A DNA stretch of 25,679 bases from Prevotella sp. (GCA_020026195.1 JAHHQW010000036.1:1-25679); one strand, 5' to 3'. Positions 7,785 to 16,229 are shown, counted from the first letter of the stretch. The notes: generated by a model not told the origin, from the sequence alone. Numbers and translations: made by a program.

Positions 7785-10727
7785 ATGAAAAAACATTGGA
7801 TAGTATTATGCTTTTTCTTACTTTCAGCTATTGTGATGGAAGCACAGAAAAAAATGTTTGCTTATGATGTAGCTGTCACTAATAAGACATACACAGCAAT
7901 AACAGATGGTACAATAATCCCTGTAGACTATACTGGTAATGAATTCTCCAAAGTTATCATTGATGGTGATGGGAATAACAATTTTTCTGAAATAGACAAG
8001 ACTAATGGTTTCCAAATTGGATTTAATTTTAGATATAATGGTCTAGAAATGAATCAATTTATGGTTGGTACTGATGGTACAATATTTTTAGGAAACGAAG
8101 CCATGACACTTCCTGGAAATTATAGTCCTTTTAATGTATTCGACACTGAAGGAATGAAAAATGTCTTTGGTTTAGTAACCAAAAACAATTTCTATGGTCT
8201 TGAGGATAGTGAAATAAGTTATAAAGTTGAAGGAACAGAAGGAAACAGAGTTCTTGTTATTCAATATAGTAATATTGGTGTAAACTCTAGTGTATGGGAT
8301 GTTGAAATCATGGCTAAAGTAAATATACAATATCGCTTATACGAAGCTACAGGTAACATAGAAATGCACCTTAACAATTTCGAACCAATAAAGGGCGTTT
8401 CTACTGGTTATTATTCATCAATTAAAATTGGAATAAAAGGTGATGAAAATGACATGCTCATGCTTGAAAATTTTAAAGGCAAGACCACTACTAAAGAATT
8501 TTTTATTGACTATAATGAAGAAAACTTCCCTGAAAATGGATTTAATTTAACTTTCATAGCCCCTGAAAAATGTAATACTCCGACAATGCAGCCTACAAAC
8601 GTTAAGTTATACGCTCGTTCTACATCTATTTATGGTTCATTAGATATTGCTGATGCTGATCATTATATGATCCTTGTAAATAAGGAAAACAATTTCGATA
8701 TGATGCCTAAGGATAAAACTACTTACGAAGAAGGTGACTCAATTGGAAATGTTGTGGTTGCAGGCATTATAACAAATGGTGTAATATCTACAGCTGATGT
8801 TCTTGAAGAAAATACAACTTACTATGGACGTATTATATCGTACAATGCCATGTGTCTTGAAGGTCCTCTTTATAATTTAATATCACCTGTAGAATTTGTA
8901 ATAACAACAATGGGCGGAGCTCCAACTCTTAAATGCAAGGATATCACTATCTCGAATATTACACTTTCATTAGAAACTGGTGAAGAGACTGCAATAATTG
9001 CAATGTCTGAAAAAGAATTTTTTGATCCTTCTTATCAAAGATATACTGGTATTGGTGATTTTGGTCTTCCTACTGGAGTATATGAAGTTGGTGATACATT
9101 AGAAGGTGGTGCAAAGGTCGTATACATCGGAAAATCTAACGATAATATTGTTATTGACAATCTGACAGATTCTAAACCATATTACTTTAAAGCATGGAAT
9201 ACTGATGGTAAGGGAGGATATTCTTCACTTGGCTCAGAACAGAATCTTACGACTTCTTATACAATTCCTTGGAATACTGATAATCTAAAAGATTATATGC
9301 AGGACATTCCAGCAGGTTGGAATTATCAAGGTGATTGGTATACAATGCATGGTGAAATTATTTCAATGGGAAATTCAAATAAAGAAAAAGAAGAATTTAT
9401 TGAAACTCCTTATATAAAATTGACAGAAAATACATGTAGATTAATTACTGAATTTGTTTTTGGTGGAAAATATGGTGAAGGAAATTACTCTTTTGGTGAA
9501 AATGATTTTCTGAAGATTCAAATTACTAATGATGGTATTAATTATGAAGATTTATTTGTTTATAATAGCAATAACGCAAAAGAAGTAAATACTGGAAAAA
9601 GAAGAGCTCTTCTTGAAAAACATAATGGACAGTATGTGAGAATTCGTTATACTATACATACAAGTTCTAAGTATAAAATCGTTATTAATTCTATTAAAAT
9701 AGAAGAAAAACCTTTATGCGATTATCCTCTTAATGTTACAGTTTCTAATATTATCGGCAATAGTGCTACTATTGGTTGGACAGTACAGAGCAAAGAAACA
9801 AATTGGGAAATTTCACTCAAAAAATCTAATGTTGAAGAATGGAATAAACCTATACTTGTTAACAAGAATCCTCATGTTATAATGGGACTTGATGCTATGG
9901 GTGTATACAATGTTCGTGTTCGCGCTGTCATGGATAATGTTGTAAGTGCATGGTCTGAAATAACTACATTCCAGGCAGGTCTTTCAATGCCTTTAGACGT
10001 TAATTTCGATGAAATAGAAATGATGGATGGATGGAAAGGCTTTACCGGTGTTCTTGCTAATCCTTCAGAATTACAAAGTTCTGATTATGGATTCAGTTTC
10101 AATGAATCACGTGCAAAGAGATTTTCATTTTCTGAATTTTGGAGCGAAACAGGTAATTACTGGTTCATTTCTCCTAAAATTATAGTTGATAAAGATATCC
10201 AAACTGTATATAATATCGAATTAGGTATTACAATGGAAGAAGAAAGTTCATATTCAAATTACTGCACAGATCAAATATTCAAAGTTCTAATTTCAAAGGA
10301 TGGTGAATCATTTAATAATGATGATGCAGTATTGACTCTTAATCAAAAAGAATTTCCTGCATTTGGAGCTTCTGCCACATACAAATTTACAGTATCAGGT
10401 TTGCAAGATATAACAAAGTTGGCATTCTATACATCTTATAATGATGGCAATCCTATTAATTTCTATATAGATTATCTCAAGTTCAACTATGTTGATGTTC
10501 CTACATCTATCAATGGAACAGAAACAAATTCAAATGTTGTATTTGATAACGGAAAACTTATTGTTTATGGTTGCAATCGTGTAGAGGTTTACGATATCAA
10601 TGGTAAAATGGTAATATCTGCAAATAATGCTGATACAATTGATTGTTCATCTCTTGCTAATGGCATTTACATTGCCAAGATAATCAACAATAGTAGCACA
10701 ATAATAAAAAAATTCTTTGTAAAATAA
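7785..10727 (+). CDS. Large secreted multidomain protein (FnIII and jelly-roll-like domains) with T9SS type A tail
   Basis: A 980-residue exported protein, last gene of the operon (41-bp gap). The signal peptide (1-20) ends VMEAQ. Regions in order: an N-terminal beta domain with TDGTIIPVDY and IGFNFRYNG (about 30-235), a fold common at the start of T9SS cargo; two fibronectin-III-like stretches (about 245-365 and 365-475); a carbohydrate-binding or MAM-like jelly roll beginning IPAGWNYQGDW (about 480-640); an FnIII domain with SATIGWTV and YNVRVRAV (about 645-735); a second jelly roll beginning LDVNFDEIEMMDGWKGF (735-905); and a T9SS type A sorting tail (905-980) with VEVYDINGKMVIS and NGIYIAKI. 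No protease or glycosidase active site is seen, so an adhesive or binding role is more likely than catalysis (inference). A strong terminator follows 22 bp downstream. Coding sequence is very AT-rich. Confidence 0.8.
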   Translation: MKKHWIVLCFFLLSAIVMEAQKKMFAYDVAVTNKTYTAITDGTIIPVDYTGNEFSKVIIDGDGNNNFSEIDKTNGFQIGFNFRYNGLEMNQFMVGTDGTIFLGNEAMTLPGNYSPFNVFDTEGMKNVFGLVTKNNFYGLEDSEISYKVEGTEGNRVLVIQYSNIGVNSSVWDVEIMAKVNIQYRLYEATGNIEMHLNNFEPIKGVSTGYYSSIKIGIKGDENDMLMLENFKGKTTTKEFFIDYNEENFPENGFNLTFIAPEKCNTPTMQPTNVKLYARSTSIYGSLDIADADHYMILVNKENNFDMMPKDKTTYEEGDSIGNVVVAGIITNGVISTADVLEENTTYYGRIISYNAMCLEGPLYNLISPVEFVITTMGGAPTLKCKDITISNITLSLETGEETAIIAMSEKEFFDPSYQRYTGIGDFGLPTGVYEVGDTLEGGAKVVYIGKSNDNIVIDNLTDSKPYYFKAWNTDGKGGYSSLGSEQNLTTSYTIPWNTDNLKDYMQDIPAGWNYQGDWYTMHGEIISMGNSNKEKEEFIETPYIKLTENTCRLITEFVFGGKYGEGNYSFGENDFLKIQITNDGINYEDLFVYNSNNAKEVNTGKRRALLEKHNGQYVRIRYTIHTSSKYKIVINSIKIEEKPLCDYPLNVTVSNIIGNSATIGWTVQSKETNWEISLKKSNVEEWNKPILVNKNPHVIMGLDAMGVYNVRVRAVMDNVVSAWSEITTFQAGLSMPLDVNFDEIEMMDGWKGFTGVLANPSELQSSDYGFSFNESRAKRFSFSEFWSETGNYWFISPKIIVDKDIQTVYNIELGITMEEESSYSNYCTDQIFKVLISKDGESFNNDDAVLTLNQKEFPAFGASATYKFTVSGLQDITKLAFYTSYNDGNPINFYIDYLKFNYVDVPTSINGTETNSNVVFDNGKLIVYGCNRVEVYDINGKMVISANNADTIDCSSLANGIYIAKIINNSSTIIKKFFVK

Positions 10728-10749
10728 ATTAAATAAGAAACTATTTTTA

Positions 10750-10783
10750 ATCGGGCTGATATGAATTATCAGTCCGATTTTTT
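10750..10783 (+). terminator. Rho-independent terminator of the secreted-protein operon
   Basis: A 12-bp stem (10750-10761 with 10767-10778, one G-T pair) and a 5-nt loop TGAAT are followed by TTTTT. It lies 22 bp after the stop of the 980-residue protein and marks the end of the 4562-10727 operon. Confidence 0.88.
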
Positions 10784-11236
10784 ATTGCAAGCACATAACA
10801 TTTACCCATAAACTCTTATGTAAGTCAAAAAGCTCATGGTACTTATTGTTTAGTGTTATTGAAATCTGAAAAATTCAAAGTATTCACATAAGGCATATAT
10901 ATGATGATAACTATTAACAATATATGACCTTTATATATTCCACGACTAAACAGGAATACATTTTACAAACATAATCAAAATAACACACAAACGATGTATT
11001 ATAGGCTCTATACAGGAATTGTATCTATACAAAGATTTTTATAACATAAGAAAAGCATCTAATAACTTGTAATGTTTTTAACGAACTTAATCATAAACGT
11101 ACAAATATATTCAGAACTTTAAAAAACATGTTTATGCTTTATGAGTAGATATTTTTTAATGATTCTTCCAAATAGAATACAATCTTATAATCACATCTTA
11201 TAAATATTTATTTAATGCAGCTTTATTTAAAGACAT
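10784..11236. other. AT-rich intergenic stretch without a recognisable gene
   Basis: This is the space between two facing terminators (10750-10783 plus strand, 11237-11265 minus strand). It is very AT-rich, with stops in all frames and no recognisable structured RNA, tRNA or consensus promoter leading to a gene. A small RNA cannot be excluded by eye. Confidence 0.6.
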
Positions 11237-11265
11237 AAAAACGCCACGCTTAATCAGGCGTGGCG
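11237..11265 (-). terminator. Rho-independent terminator of the 673-residue protein gene
   Basis: An 8-bp GC-rich stem (CGCCACGC at 11242-11249 pairs with GCGTGGCG at 11258-11265) with an 8-nt loop is followed, on the minus strand, by TTTTT (11241-11237). It lies 14 bp beyond the stop codon at 11279. Confidence 0.88.
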
Positions 11266-11278
11266 CATTAAATAGAAA

Positions 11279-13300
11279 TTATCTTATAAATACTTTCCTA
11301 ACACTTCCGTCACTGTATCTGACGATATTAACATCCTTTACAGGAGCTTCAATACGGCGGCCATCAACAGTATAGCGTTCAATCTCAACAGCTTCATTAT
11401 CTACATTTACGTCGCTGATAGCATTAACAGACAATACCTTTACCGCACATGAGTTTACGATACGTCCGTTGCTACGATCAAATATTACGGCACACATCGT
11501 AAGATTATCTTTGTTCTGGATAACAGGATAATCAGCAAGAGCAAACGTTACGCTATGTTTCTGAGGCGTATTCTCAACGAACGGAGCATTAAGACTGCCC
11601 TGAATACCTTTCTTCAGCATTCCCTTGGCACCAATGGCTACATTATTAAATACATAACCCTTGACAACTTCACCTGCATTCATCCACCATTCAAAACGAG
11701 GGTCGGCATCAAATATTCCTGAATCTTTAAAATCACCAAACTGGTTTGTCTGTTCCCAGCCCTGACCTTCACCAGACATTCCGTCTTCCTTAAGAACATA
11801 ACCTACGGCATAATCGCCATTTTCAGTATTACATAAGAACTCTGTTTCAGAATCAGCAATGATGTTTTCGCCACTGTCATCAAAATAAGCATTAAGTTTT
11901 ATCTCAGCTAGAGCAACCGTGTTATAAATTTTCAGGAAACAGTCCTCAAAACCAAAGTCACTGAGCATCTCCTCACCCCAGTACGGGTCTACGTTATTAA
12001 TGGTACGGTCTACAAATGCTGCCGGGAATCCTGACGTACCTTTATAATAGTATGTCATGTCTTTATAATCTGCACATTCCATTGCTTCTACATTTCCGGC
12101 ATGAACAGAAACGATAATTGCCTTATTTCCATAAGTCTCTGTCATTCTATCCATTGCAACATACGCACGAGGCGAATGTCCATTCCATATACCTACAAAA
12201 TGCTCTACAAACACATTATGATCGGCAACCTTAGACAATGAATAGATACTGCCTCCACAAGTTGTAAAGCCTACAGACTCGTTAGCAACACCATTCACAC
12301 TGGTAATTTTAACCATAACGGTATCACGACCTGTTTCCTCTTTTACGGGAATATTAAATGTGTACTCAAATACTTCATCAACATTGGTAATCTTCTTATC
12401 CAGTACTACTGTCTCTTCCGGATACTGATCTGTACCACACTGTACCACATATTTAAATTCTGAGCATCCTTCAGAACCTTCATTAGTTAAATCAAGAGTT
12501 ACGGAAATTTCTGTTCCTTTCTTACCAGCAATCTCGCTATCAAAATTTCGCTGAATGGAAACGGCATTCTTTGTTTCAAGTTTACTCATGAGCATCTGTA
12601 CTGCCAAATTTCCAAAAGGATAAGAAGCGCAGTCTGTCCACTCTTCATTAGCGAATTTAAAGATGAGAGCATTTTTATCCGTTGTCTCAGGCCATTTAGT
12701 AATAAGCATTGGCTGCTTAGCCTCTTCTGTTTCTGCTTTAACAACATTAAAAGAATAACCTACATAAACATCTTTATCTCCTATCATAAAAGGCTTGTCG
12801 AAACGAACTTCATTAAACTTTGCTTCTGTACTGCGAAGATCCGTGAGCATAGATTTGTCTACTTTCTGCCATGTGACATCCGCAGTCTCTGCACTTTGAG
12901 GAAGTGTCTCTGATATCCAGATATATATATCATTAATATCATCAAGTGAAGGGAAAGAGAACTTTAATCCTTCTATCGTCTTACCCTTGCCCATCTGACA
13001 ACCAGAACTTATCTTTACGCAGCAATTATAAACACCAGGAGCCTCAAGTCCGAGCATACCTGTATTTCCTTCGTAGTCTCCATCAAAATATCCCCACCAT
13101 TGTTCATTCTCCTTAACATCTGTGAGAACTGAATTCATTACAGGCTTTTCTGCATTAAAAACACGTGGTGTACGCGTAATGGAATAATTAGCAGGAGCTA
13201 CATGTTTTAAATTTGTCTGTGCATTACTCAGCATAGGTAACGCCATCATTGTTAATGCTGCAAAAAGTGTCTTCACACTAACAGATAAGTTTTTTTTCAT
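11279..13300 (-). CDS. Secreted Omp28-related protein with cysteine-less thioredoxin-like domain
   Basis: A 673-residue exported protein. The signal peptide (1-27) ends MLSNAQ. Residues 60-240 form a beta-rich domain with WWGYFDGDYEGN (68-79), and 245-350 an Ig-like region. The thioredoxin-like domain then runs from about 362. It begins VEHFVGIWNGHSPRAYVAMD (365-384), matching the Omp28 pattern E-x-(F/Y)-T-G-x-W-C-x-x-C-P-R, but Asn373 and Ser376 replace the two cysteines. The cis-proline region SGFPAAFVD (423-431) is retained, so the fold is probably intact but redox-inactive. The C-terminal 32 residues hold TVDGRRIEAPVKDVNIVR, then YSDGSVRKVFIR, very like the tail of the 6178-7743 protein and probably a sorting signal. 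It is monocistronic with its own terminator. No consensus promoter was found in the 470 bp upstream. Its G+C content is nearer the flanking genes than the AT-rich operon. Confidence 0.8.
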   Translation of the reverse strand: MKKNLSVSVKTLFAALTMMALPMLSNAQTNLKHVAPANYSITRTPRVFNAEKPVMNSVLTDVKENEQWWGYFDGDYEGNTGMLGLEAPGVYNCCVKISSGCQMGKGKTIEGLKFSFPSLDDINDIYIWISETLPQSAETADVTWQKVDKSMLTDLRSTEAKFNEVRFDKPFMIGDKDVYVGYSFNVVKAETEEAKQPMLITKWPETTDKNALIFKFANEEWTDCASYPFGNLAVQMLMSKLETKNAVSIQRNFDSEIAGKKGTEISVTLDLTNEGSEGCSEFKYVVQCGTDQYPEETVVLDKKITNVDEVFEYTFNIPVKEETGRDTVMVKITSVNGVANESVGFTTCGGSIYSLSKVADHNVFVEHFVGIWNGHSPRAYVAMDRMTETYGNKAIIVSVHAGNVEAMECADYKDMTYYYKGTSGFPAAFVDRTINNVDPYWGEEMLSDFGFEDCFLKIYNTVALAEIKLNAYFDDSGENIIADSETEFLCNTENGDYAVGYVLKEDGMSGEGQGWEQTNQFGDFKDSGIFDADPRFEWWMNAGEVVKGYVFNNVAIGAKGMLKKGIQGSLNAPFVENTPQKHSVTFALADYPVIQNKDNLTMCAVIFDRSNGRIVNSCAVKVLSVNAISDVNVDNEAVEIERYTVDGRRIEAPVKDVNIVRYSDGSVRKVFIR

Positions 13301-13710
13301 AGTAAAATAATTAATAATTTATATTTTATAAACTTTTTAATTCACACTATAATTCTTTTGCACCCTGATATTACCTACTGTTAATTTTACATATAAATAC
13401 ACATATAAACAAAGGATGTCATTCTTCAAATGACCCGTATTTTATAACATGTCATACATAAAATTTTAAATCACAATAAGTTATCACTCGCACAATATAG
13501 GTATTATTTTAATATGCAATACCTTTTTTCATGACTTTTATGCATTTAAATGCAAAACAACAAGAAATATTGCAAAAAACTAATAGTTTTGTAACACTCA
13601 CATTGCATTTATAAAATAGGAAATGTTACGATATTAACAAGATTTATGAGGCAGACATCAGGAACTAAATGATTATTGCAAACAGAACAGTTCACAAAAC
13701 GTCATACATA
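13301..13710. other. AT-rich intergenic region upstream of the 673-residue protein
   Basis: No coding frame of note. It must contain the promoter of the minus-strand gene starting at 13300, but no TAnnTTTG is visible on that strand close to the start. It holds a perfect 14-bp palindrome TGCATTTAAATGCA (13541-13554) and an isolated plus-strand TAGTTTTG (13584-13591) with no gene behind it. Confidence 0.5.
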
Positions 13711-13750
13711 TAAAAAGAAAACGGCGAAACATAAATATGTTCCGCCGTTT
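13711..13750 (-). terminator. Rho-independent terminator of the winged-helix gene
   Basis: A 15-bp stem (13718-13732 with 13736-13750, one mismatch) has a 3-nt loop and the core AAACGGCG / CGCCGTTT. On the minus strand it is followed by C and TTTTT (13716-13712). It lies about 24 bp past the stop at 13774. Confidence 0.88.
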
Positions 13751-13773
13751 CTGGTTATAATCTTAAATGATTA

Positions 13774-14067
13774 TTAAGCGAGAGTTACAAGACCATTGTC
13801 GTCCTTAATCTTGCCTTCCTTAAGCAACCATCCCATACCGAGGAGAACCTCCGGCTCAGAAAGTTTTGCTTCACAAGCAAGTTCGTCGATGCTGAGTGAT
13901 TTCTTAGCCTGTGCAAGAGCCTCATAAACATCGCCAGCGTGCCAACCTACATTGATTGCGTCGATTGCAAATGTTGGCTTAACTGCAACAGTCTTAGTTT
14001 CTGTTGTCTTCTTTTCGGCTGTCTTCTTTGTTGTAGCAGCCTTCTTTGTGCATTTCTTTTCTACCAT
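13774..14067 (-). CDS. Small winged-helix protein (DUF2582-like) with basic N-terminal tail
   Basis: A 97-residue cytoplasmic protein. Residues 1-31 are a low-complexity tail with 10 Lys and 8 Thr (MVEKKCTKKAATTKK...). Residues 32-97 resemble the Bacteroidota winged helix-turn-helix family DUF2582: INVGWHAGDVYEALAQA (38-54) as helix 1, LSIDELACEAKLSEPEVLLGM (58-78) as the helix-turn-helix, and WLLKEGKIKDDNGLVTLA (80-97) as recognition helix plus wing. A disordered basic tail joined to a winged helix suggests non-specific DNA or RNA binding, but this is inferred. It has its own -7 promoter box and a strong terminator, so it is a monocistronic unit just downstream of aspS. Confidence 0.82.
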   Translation of the reverse strand: MVEKKCTKKAATTKKTAEKKTTETKTVAVKPTFAIDAINVGWHAGDVYEALAQAKKSLSIDELACEAKLSEPEVLLGMGWLLKEGKIKDDNGLVTLA

Positions 14068-14113
14068 GATATCTTTTTACCTGTTATCGTATATATAATA
14101 CTAAAACTTTTCG

Positions 14114-14121
14114 CAAAGATA
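14114..14121 (-). promoter_or_regulatory. -7 promoter element of the winged-helix gene
   Basis: Minus-strand TATCTTTG matches TAnnTTTG and lies 46 nt upstream of the start at 14067. A TTTTG occurs only 12 nt further upstream, too close for a -33 element, so only the -7 box is supported. Confidence 0.5.
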
Positions 14122-14180
14122 AGGTTTATATTTCAAAAGAAATTCTTAAAGCGTTTCATTTTCAGCAACTTGTACTGATA

Positions 14181-15947
14181 TTAATCGTTTTTTTGACGTA
14201 AGTCAACCTTTAAGTTGAGTTCGTCGAGCTGTTTCTGTGCTAATTCGCCAGGAGCATCGAGCATAACGTCACGACCGCTGTTATTCTTCGGGAATGCAAT
14301 ACAGTCACGAATACTGTCAAGACCAGCCATGATAGAAACGAAACGGTCAAGACCGAATGCAAGTCCTGCGTGAGGAGGTGCACCAAACTTGAATGCGTTA
14401 ATGAGGAAGCCGAACTGAGCCATTGCCTGTTCTTCTGTGAATCCGAGGATGTTGAACATCTTCTCCTGCAAATGACTGTCGTGGATACGGATACTACCGC
14501 CACCAACTTCTATACCATTACATACAAAGTCGTAAGCCTTGGCACGAACCTTTTCAGGATGTTCGTCGAGCAATGGGATATCATCGGGATTAGGCATTGT
14601 GAACGGATGGTGTGTTGCCATGAGGCGCTGCTCCTCATCACTCCATTCGAACAAGGGGAAGTCGATAATCCACAGACACTCAAACTTGTTCTTATCCTTG
14701 AGTCCGAGACGGTCACCCATCTCAAGACGGAGAGAACAGAGCTGTACACGTGTCTTGTTGGCATTATCACCACTGAGAATGAGAACAAGATCACCAGGCT
14801 TAGCCTCTGCCTTTTCGAGAACTTTCTTCAGTACGTCTGCATCATAGAACTTGTCGACGCTTGACTTGATAGAACCGTCTTCATTATATTTAATGTACAC
14901 AAGACCCTTGGCACCAACCTGAGGACGCTTTACAAATTCTGTGAGCTGGTCGAGCTGCTTACGTGTGTAGTTAGCACATCCGGGACAGCAGATACCACCG
15001 ATATATTCAGCCTCGTCGAATACCTTGAATGCTCCTGTCTTGAGAACATCCATGAATTCTACGAACTCCATGCCGAAACGAAGATCGGGCTTATCGCTAC
15101 CGAAACGACGCATAGCCTCATGCCATGTCATCTGCTGAAGTTTTGCAGGAAGCTCTACACCACGCAATTCCTTGAACAGATGGCGTGCCATGTCTTCGAA
15201 CAATTCTATTACGTCTTCCTGGTCAACGAAACTCATCTCGCAGTCAATCTGTGTGAACTCAGGCTGACGGTCAGCACGGAGGTCTTCATCACGGAAACAC
15301 TTTGCAATCTGGAAGTAACGGTCGAATCCACTGATCATCAGAAGCTGCTTAAGAGTCTGAGGACTCTGTGGCAGTGCATAGAACTGACCGGGGTTCATAC
15401 GTGAAGGAACCACGAAGTCGCGAGCACCCTCAGGAGTACTACCGATAAGGATAGGAGTCTCGACCTCAATGAAGTTCTGTTTGTCAAGGAAATTACGAAC
15501 AAGGATACACATCTTGTGACGCAGTTCGATGTTCTTGCGAACAGACGGACGGCGCAGGTCAAGATAACGATACTTCATACGGAGCTCGTCGCCACCATCG
15601 GTATTGTCCTCGATAGTGAAAGGAGGTGTATCACTGGTGCTCAGTACGTTAAGAGAATCAACGATAATTTCTATGTCACCTGTAGGCATATTAGCATTCT
15701 TGCTCTGGCGCTCGTTGACAACACCCTTTATCTGAATACAAAACTCACGACCGAGTTTGTTAGCCTTTTCACATAAATCCTTATTTACAGATTCGTTGAA
15801 TACCAACTGTGTAATACCGTATCTGTCGCGCAGGTCGACGAATGTCATACCGCCCATTTTTCTGGTTCTCTGCACCCATCCTGCAAGCGTTACATGCTTA
15901 CCGGCATCCGAGAGGCGCAATTCGCCACACGTATTTGTTCTGTACAT
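14181..15947 (-). CDS. aspS: Aspartyl-tRNA synthetase
   Basis: Cytoplasmic class IIb aminoacyl-tRNA synthetase that charges tRNA-Asp with aspartate. The N-terminal OB-fold anticodon domain opens with MYRTNTCGELRLSDAGKHVT and includes LAGWVQRTRKMGGMTFVDLR. The catalytic core carries SPQTLKQLLM, motif 2 FRDEDLRADRQPEFTQID, and motif 3 GLAFGLDRFVS near the C-terminus. The insertion between motifs 2 and 3, with GAKGLVYIKYNEDG, is the GAD domain of bacterial-type enzymes. Length is 588 aa, normal for bacterial AspS. The ATG at 15947 was chosen because an upstream in-frame ATG at 15989 lies outside the transcript predicted from the promoter at 15979-16009 and would add 14 atypical residues. Whether the enzyme is discriminating (Asp only) or also charges tRNA-Asn was not determined. 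Confidence 0.97.
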   Translation of the reverse strand: MYRTNTCGELRLSDAGKHVTLAGWVQRTRKMGGMTFVDLRDRYGITQLVFNESVNKDLCEKANKLGREFCIQIKGVVNERQSKNANMPTGDIEIIVDSLNVLSTSDTPPFTIEDNTDGGDELRMKYRYLDLRRPSVRKNIELRHKMCILVRNFLDKQNFIEVETPILIGSTPEGARDFVVPSRMNPGQFYALPQSPQTLKQLLMISGFDRYFQIAKCFRDEDLRADRQPEFTQIDCEMSFVDQEDVIELFEDMARHLFKELRGVELPAKLQQMTWHEAMRRFGSDKPDLRFGMEFVEFMDVLKTGAFKVFDEAEYIGGICCPGCANYTRKQLDQLTEFVKRPQVGAKGLVYIKYNEDGSIKSSVDKFYDADVLKKVLEKAEAKPGDLVLILSGDNANKTRVQLCSLRLEMGDRLGLKDKNKFECLWIIDFPLFEWSDEEQRLMATHHPFTMPNPDDIPLLDEHPEKVRAKAYDFVCNGIEVGGGSIRIHDSHLQEKMFNILGFTEEQAMAQFGFLINAFKFGAPPHAGLAFGLDRFVSIMAGLDSIRDCIAFPKNNSGRDVMLDAPGELAQKQLDELNLKVDLRQKND

Positions 15948-15978
15948 CTTTATTTGTTTAAATATTTGTTCTAAGATG

Positions 15979-16009
15979 CAAAAATACAAGATATTGTTTA
16001 ATAAGCAAA
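15979..16009 (-). promoter_or_regulatory. Sigma-ABfr-type promoter of aspS
   Basis: On the minus strand, TTTG (16009-16006) and TATTTTTG (15986-15979) are 19 nt apart, an exact fit to TTTG-N19-21-TAnnTTTG. The -7 box ends 31 nt before the aspS ATG at 15947, which rules out the longer reading frame start at 15989. Confidence 0.75.
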
Positions 16010-16221
16010 ATTTTTAAATAATTATTATAGTAACACGTTCGGTAGAAAGTGCGTAAAATGAAAGCATTATACATGCTGTGTACGTATGTCAGTGTTACAT
16101 TAACACTTTAAATTGTAAAACGCACATTACATAATGGCATTTATGACATGACTTATATTCTCAAATAATTAAAAAAGGAAACATTAATACCCTTTTATTT
16201 TAAATTAACCATAAAAATATG
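16010..16221. other. aspS-nqrA divergent intergenic region with inverted repeats
   Basis: AT-rich and without a gene. It contains three short inverted repeats: AGCAT-N5-ATGCT (16063-16077), AGTGTTA-cat-TAACACT (16091-16107) and CATTA-ca-TAATG (16125-16136). All lie between the aspS and nqrA promoters, so they are candidate operators, but none matches a motif I can name with confidence. Confidence 0.45.
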
Positions 16222-16229
16222 TAATTTTG
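16222..16229 (+). promoter_or_regulatory. -7 promoter element of the nqr operon
   Basis: TAATTTTG matches TAnnTTTG and ends 38 nt before the nqrA ATG at 16268. The upstream -33 region is T-rich (TTATTTTAAA) without an exact TTTG. Confidence 0.6.

Noticed and set aside
10784..11236. Hidden small gene or small RNA in the long AT-rich gap
   Set aside because: No open frame of note, no promoter box leading to a hairpin, and no recognisable RNA structure could be supported by eye.
14370..14864. 164-residue plus-strand open frame inside aspS
   Set aside because: Overlaps the catalytic core of aspS; long open frames opposite high-G+C conserved genes are common by chance.
15948..15989. Longer aspS start giving 14 extra N-terminal residues
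   Set aside because: The upstream ATG lies next to the -7 promoter box, before the likely transcription start; standard AspS begins MYRT.
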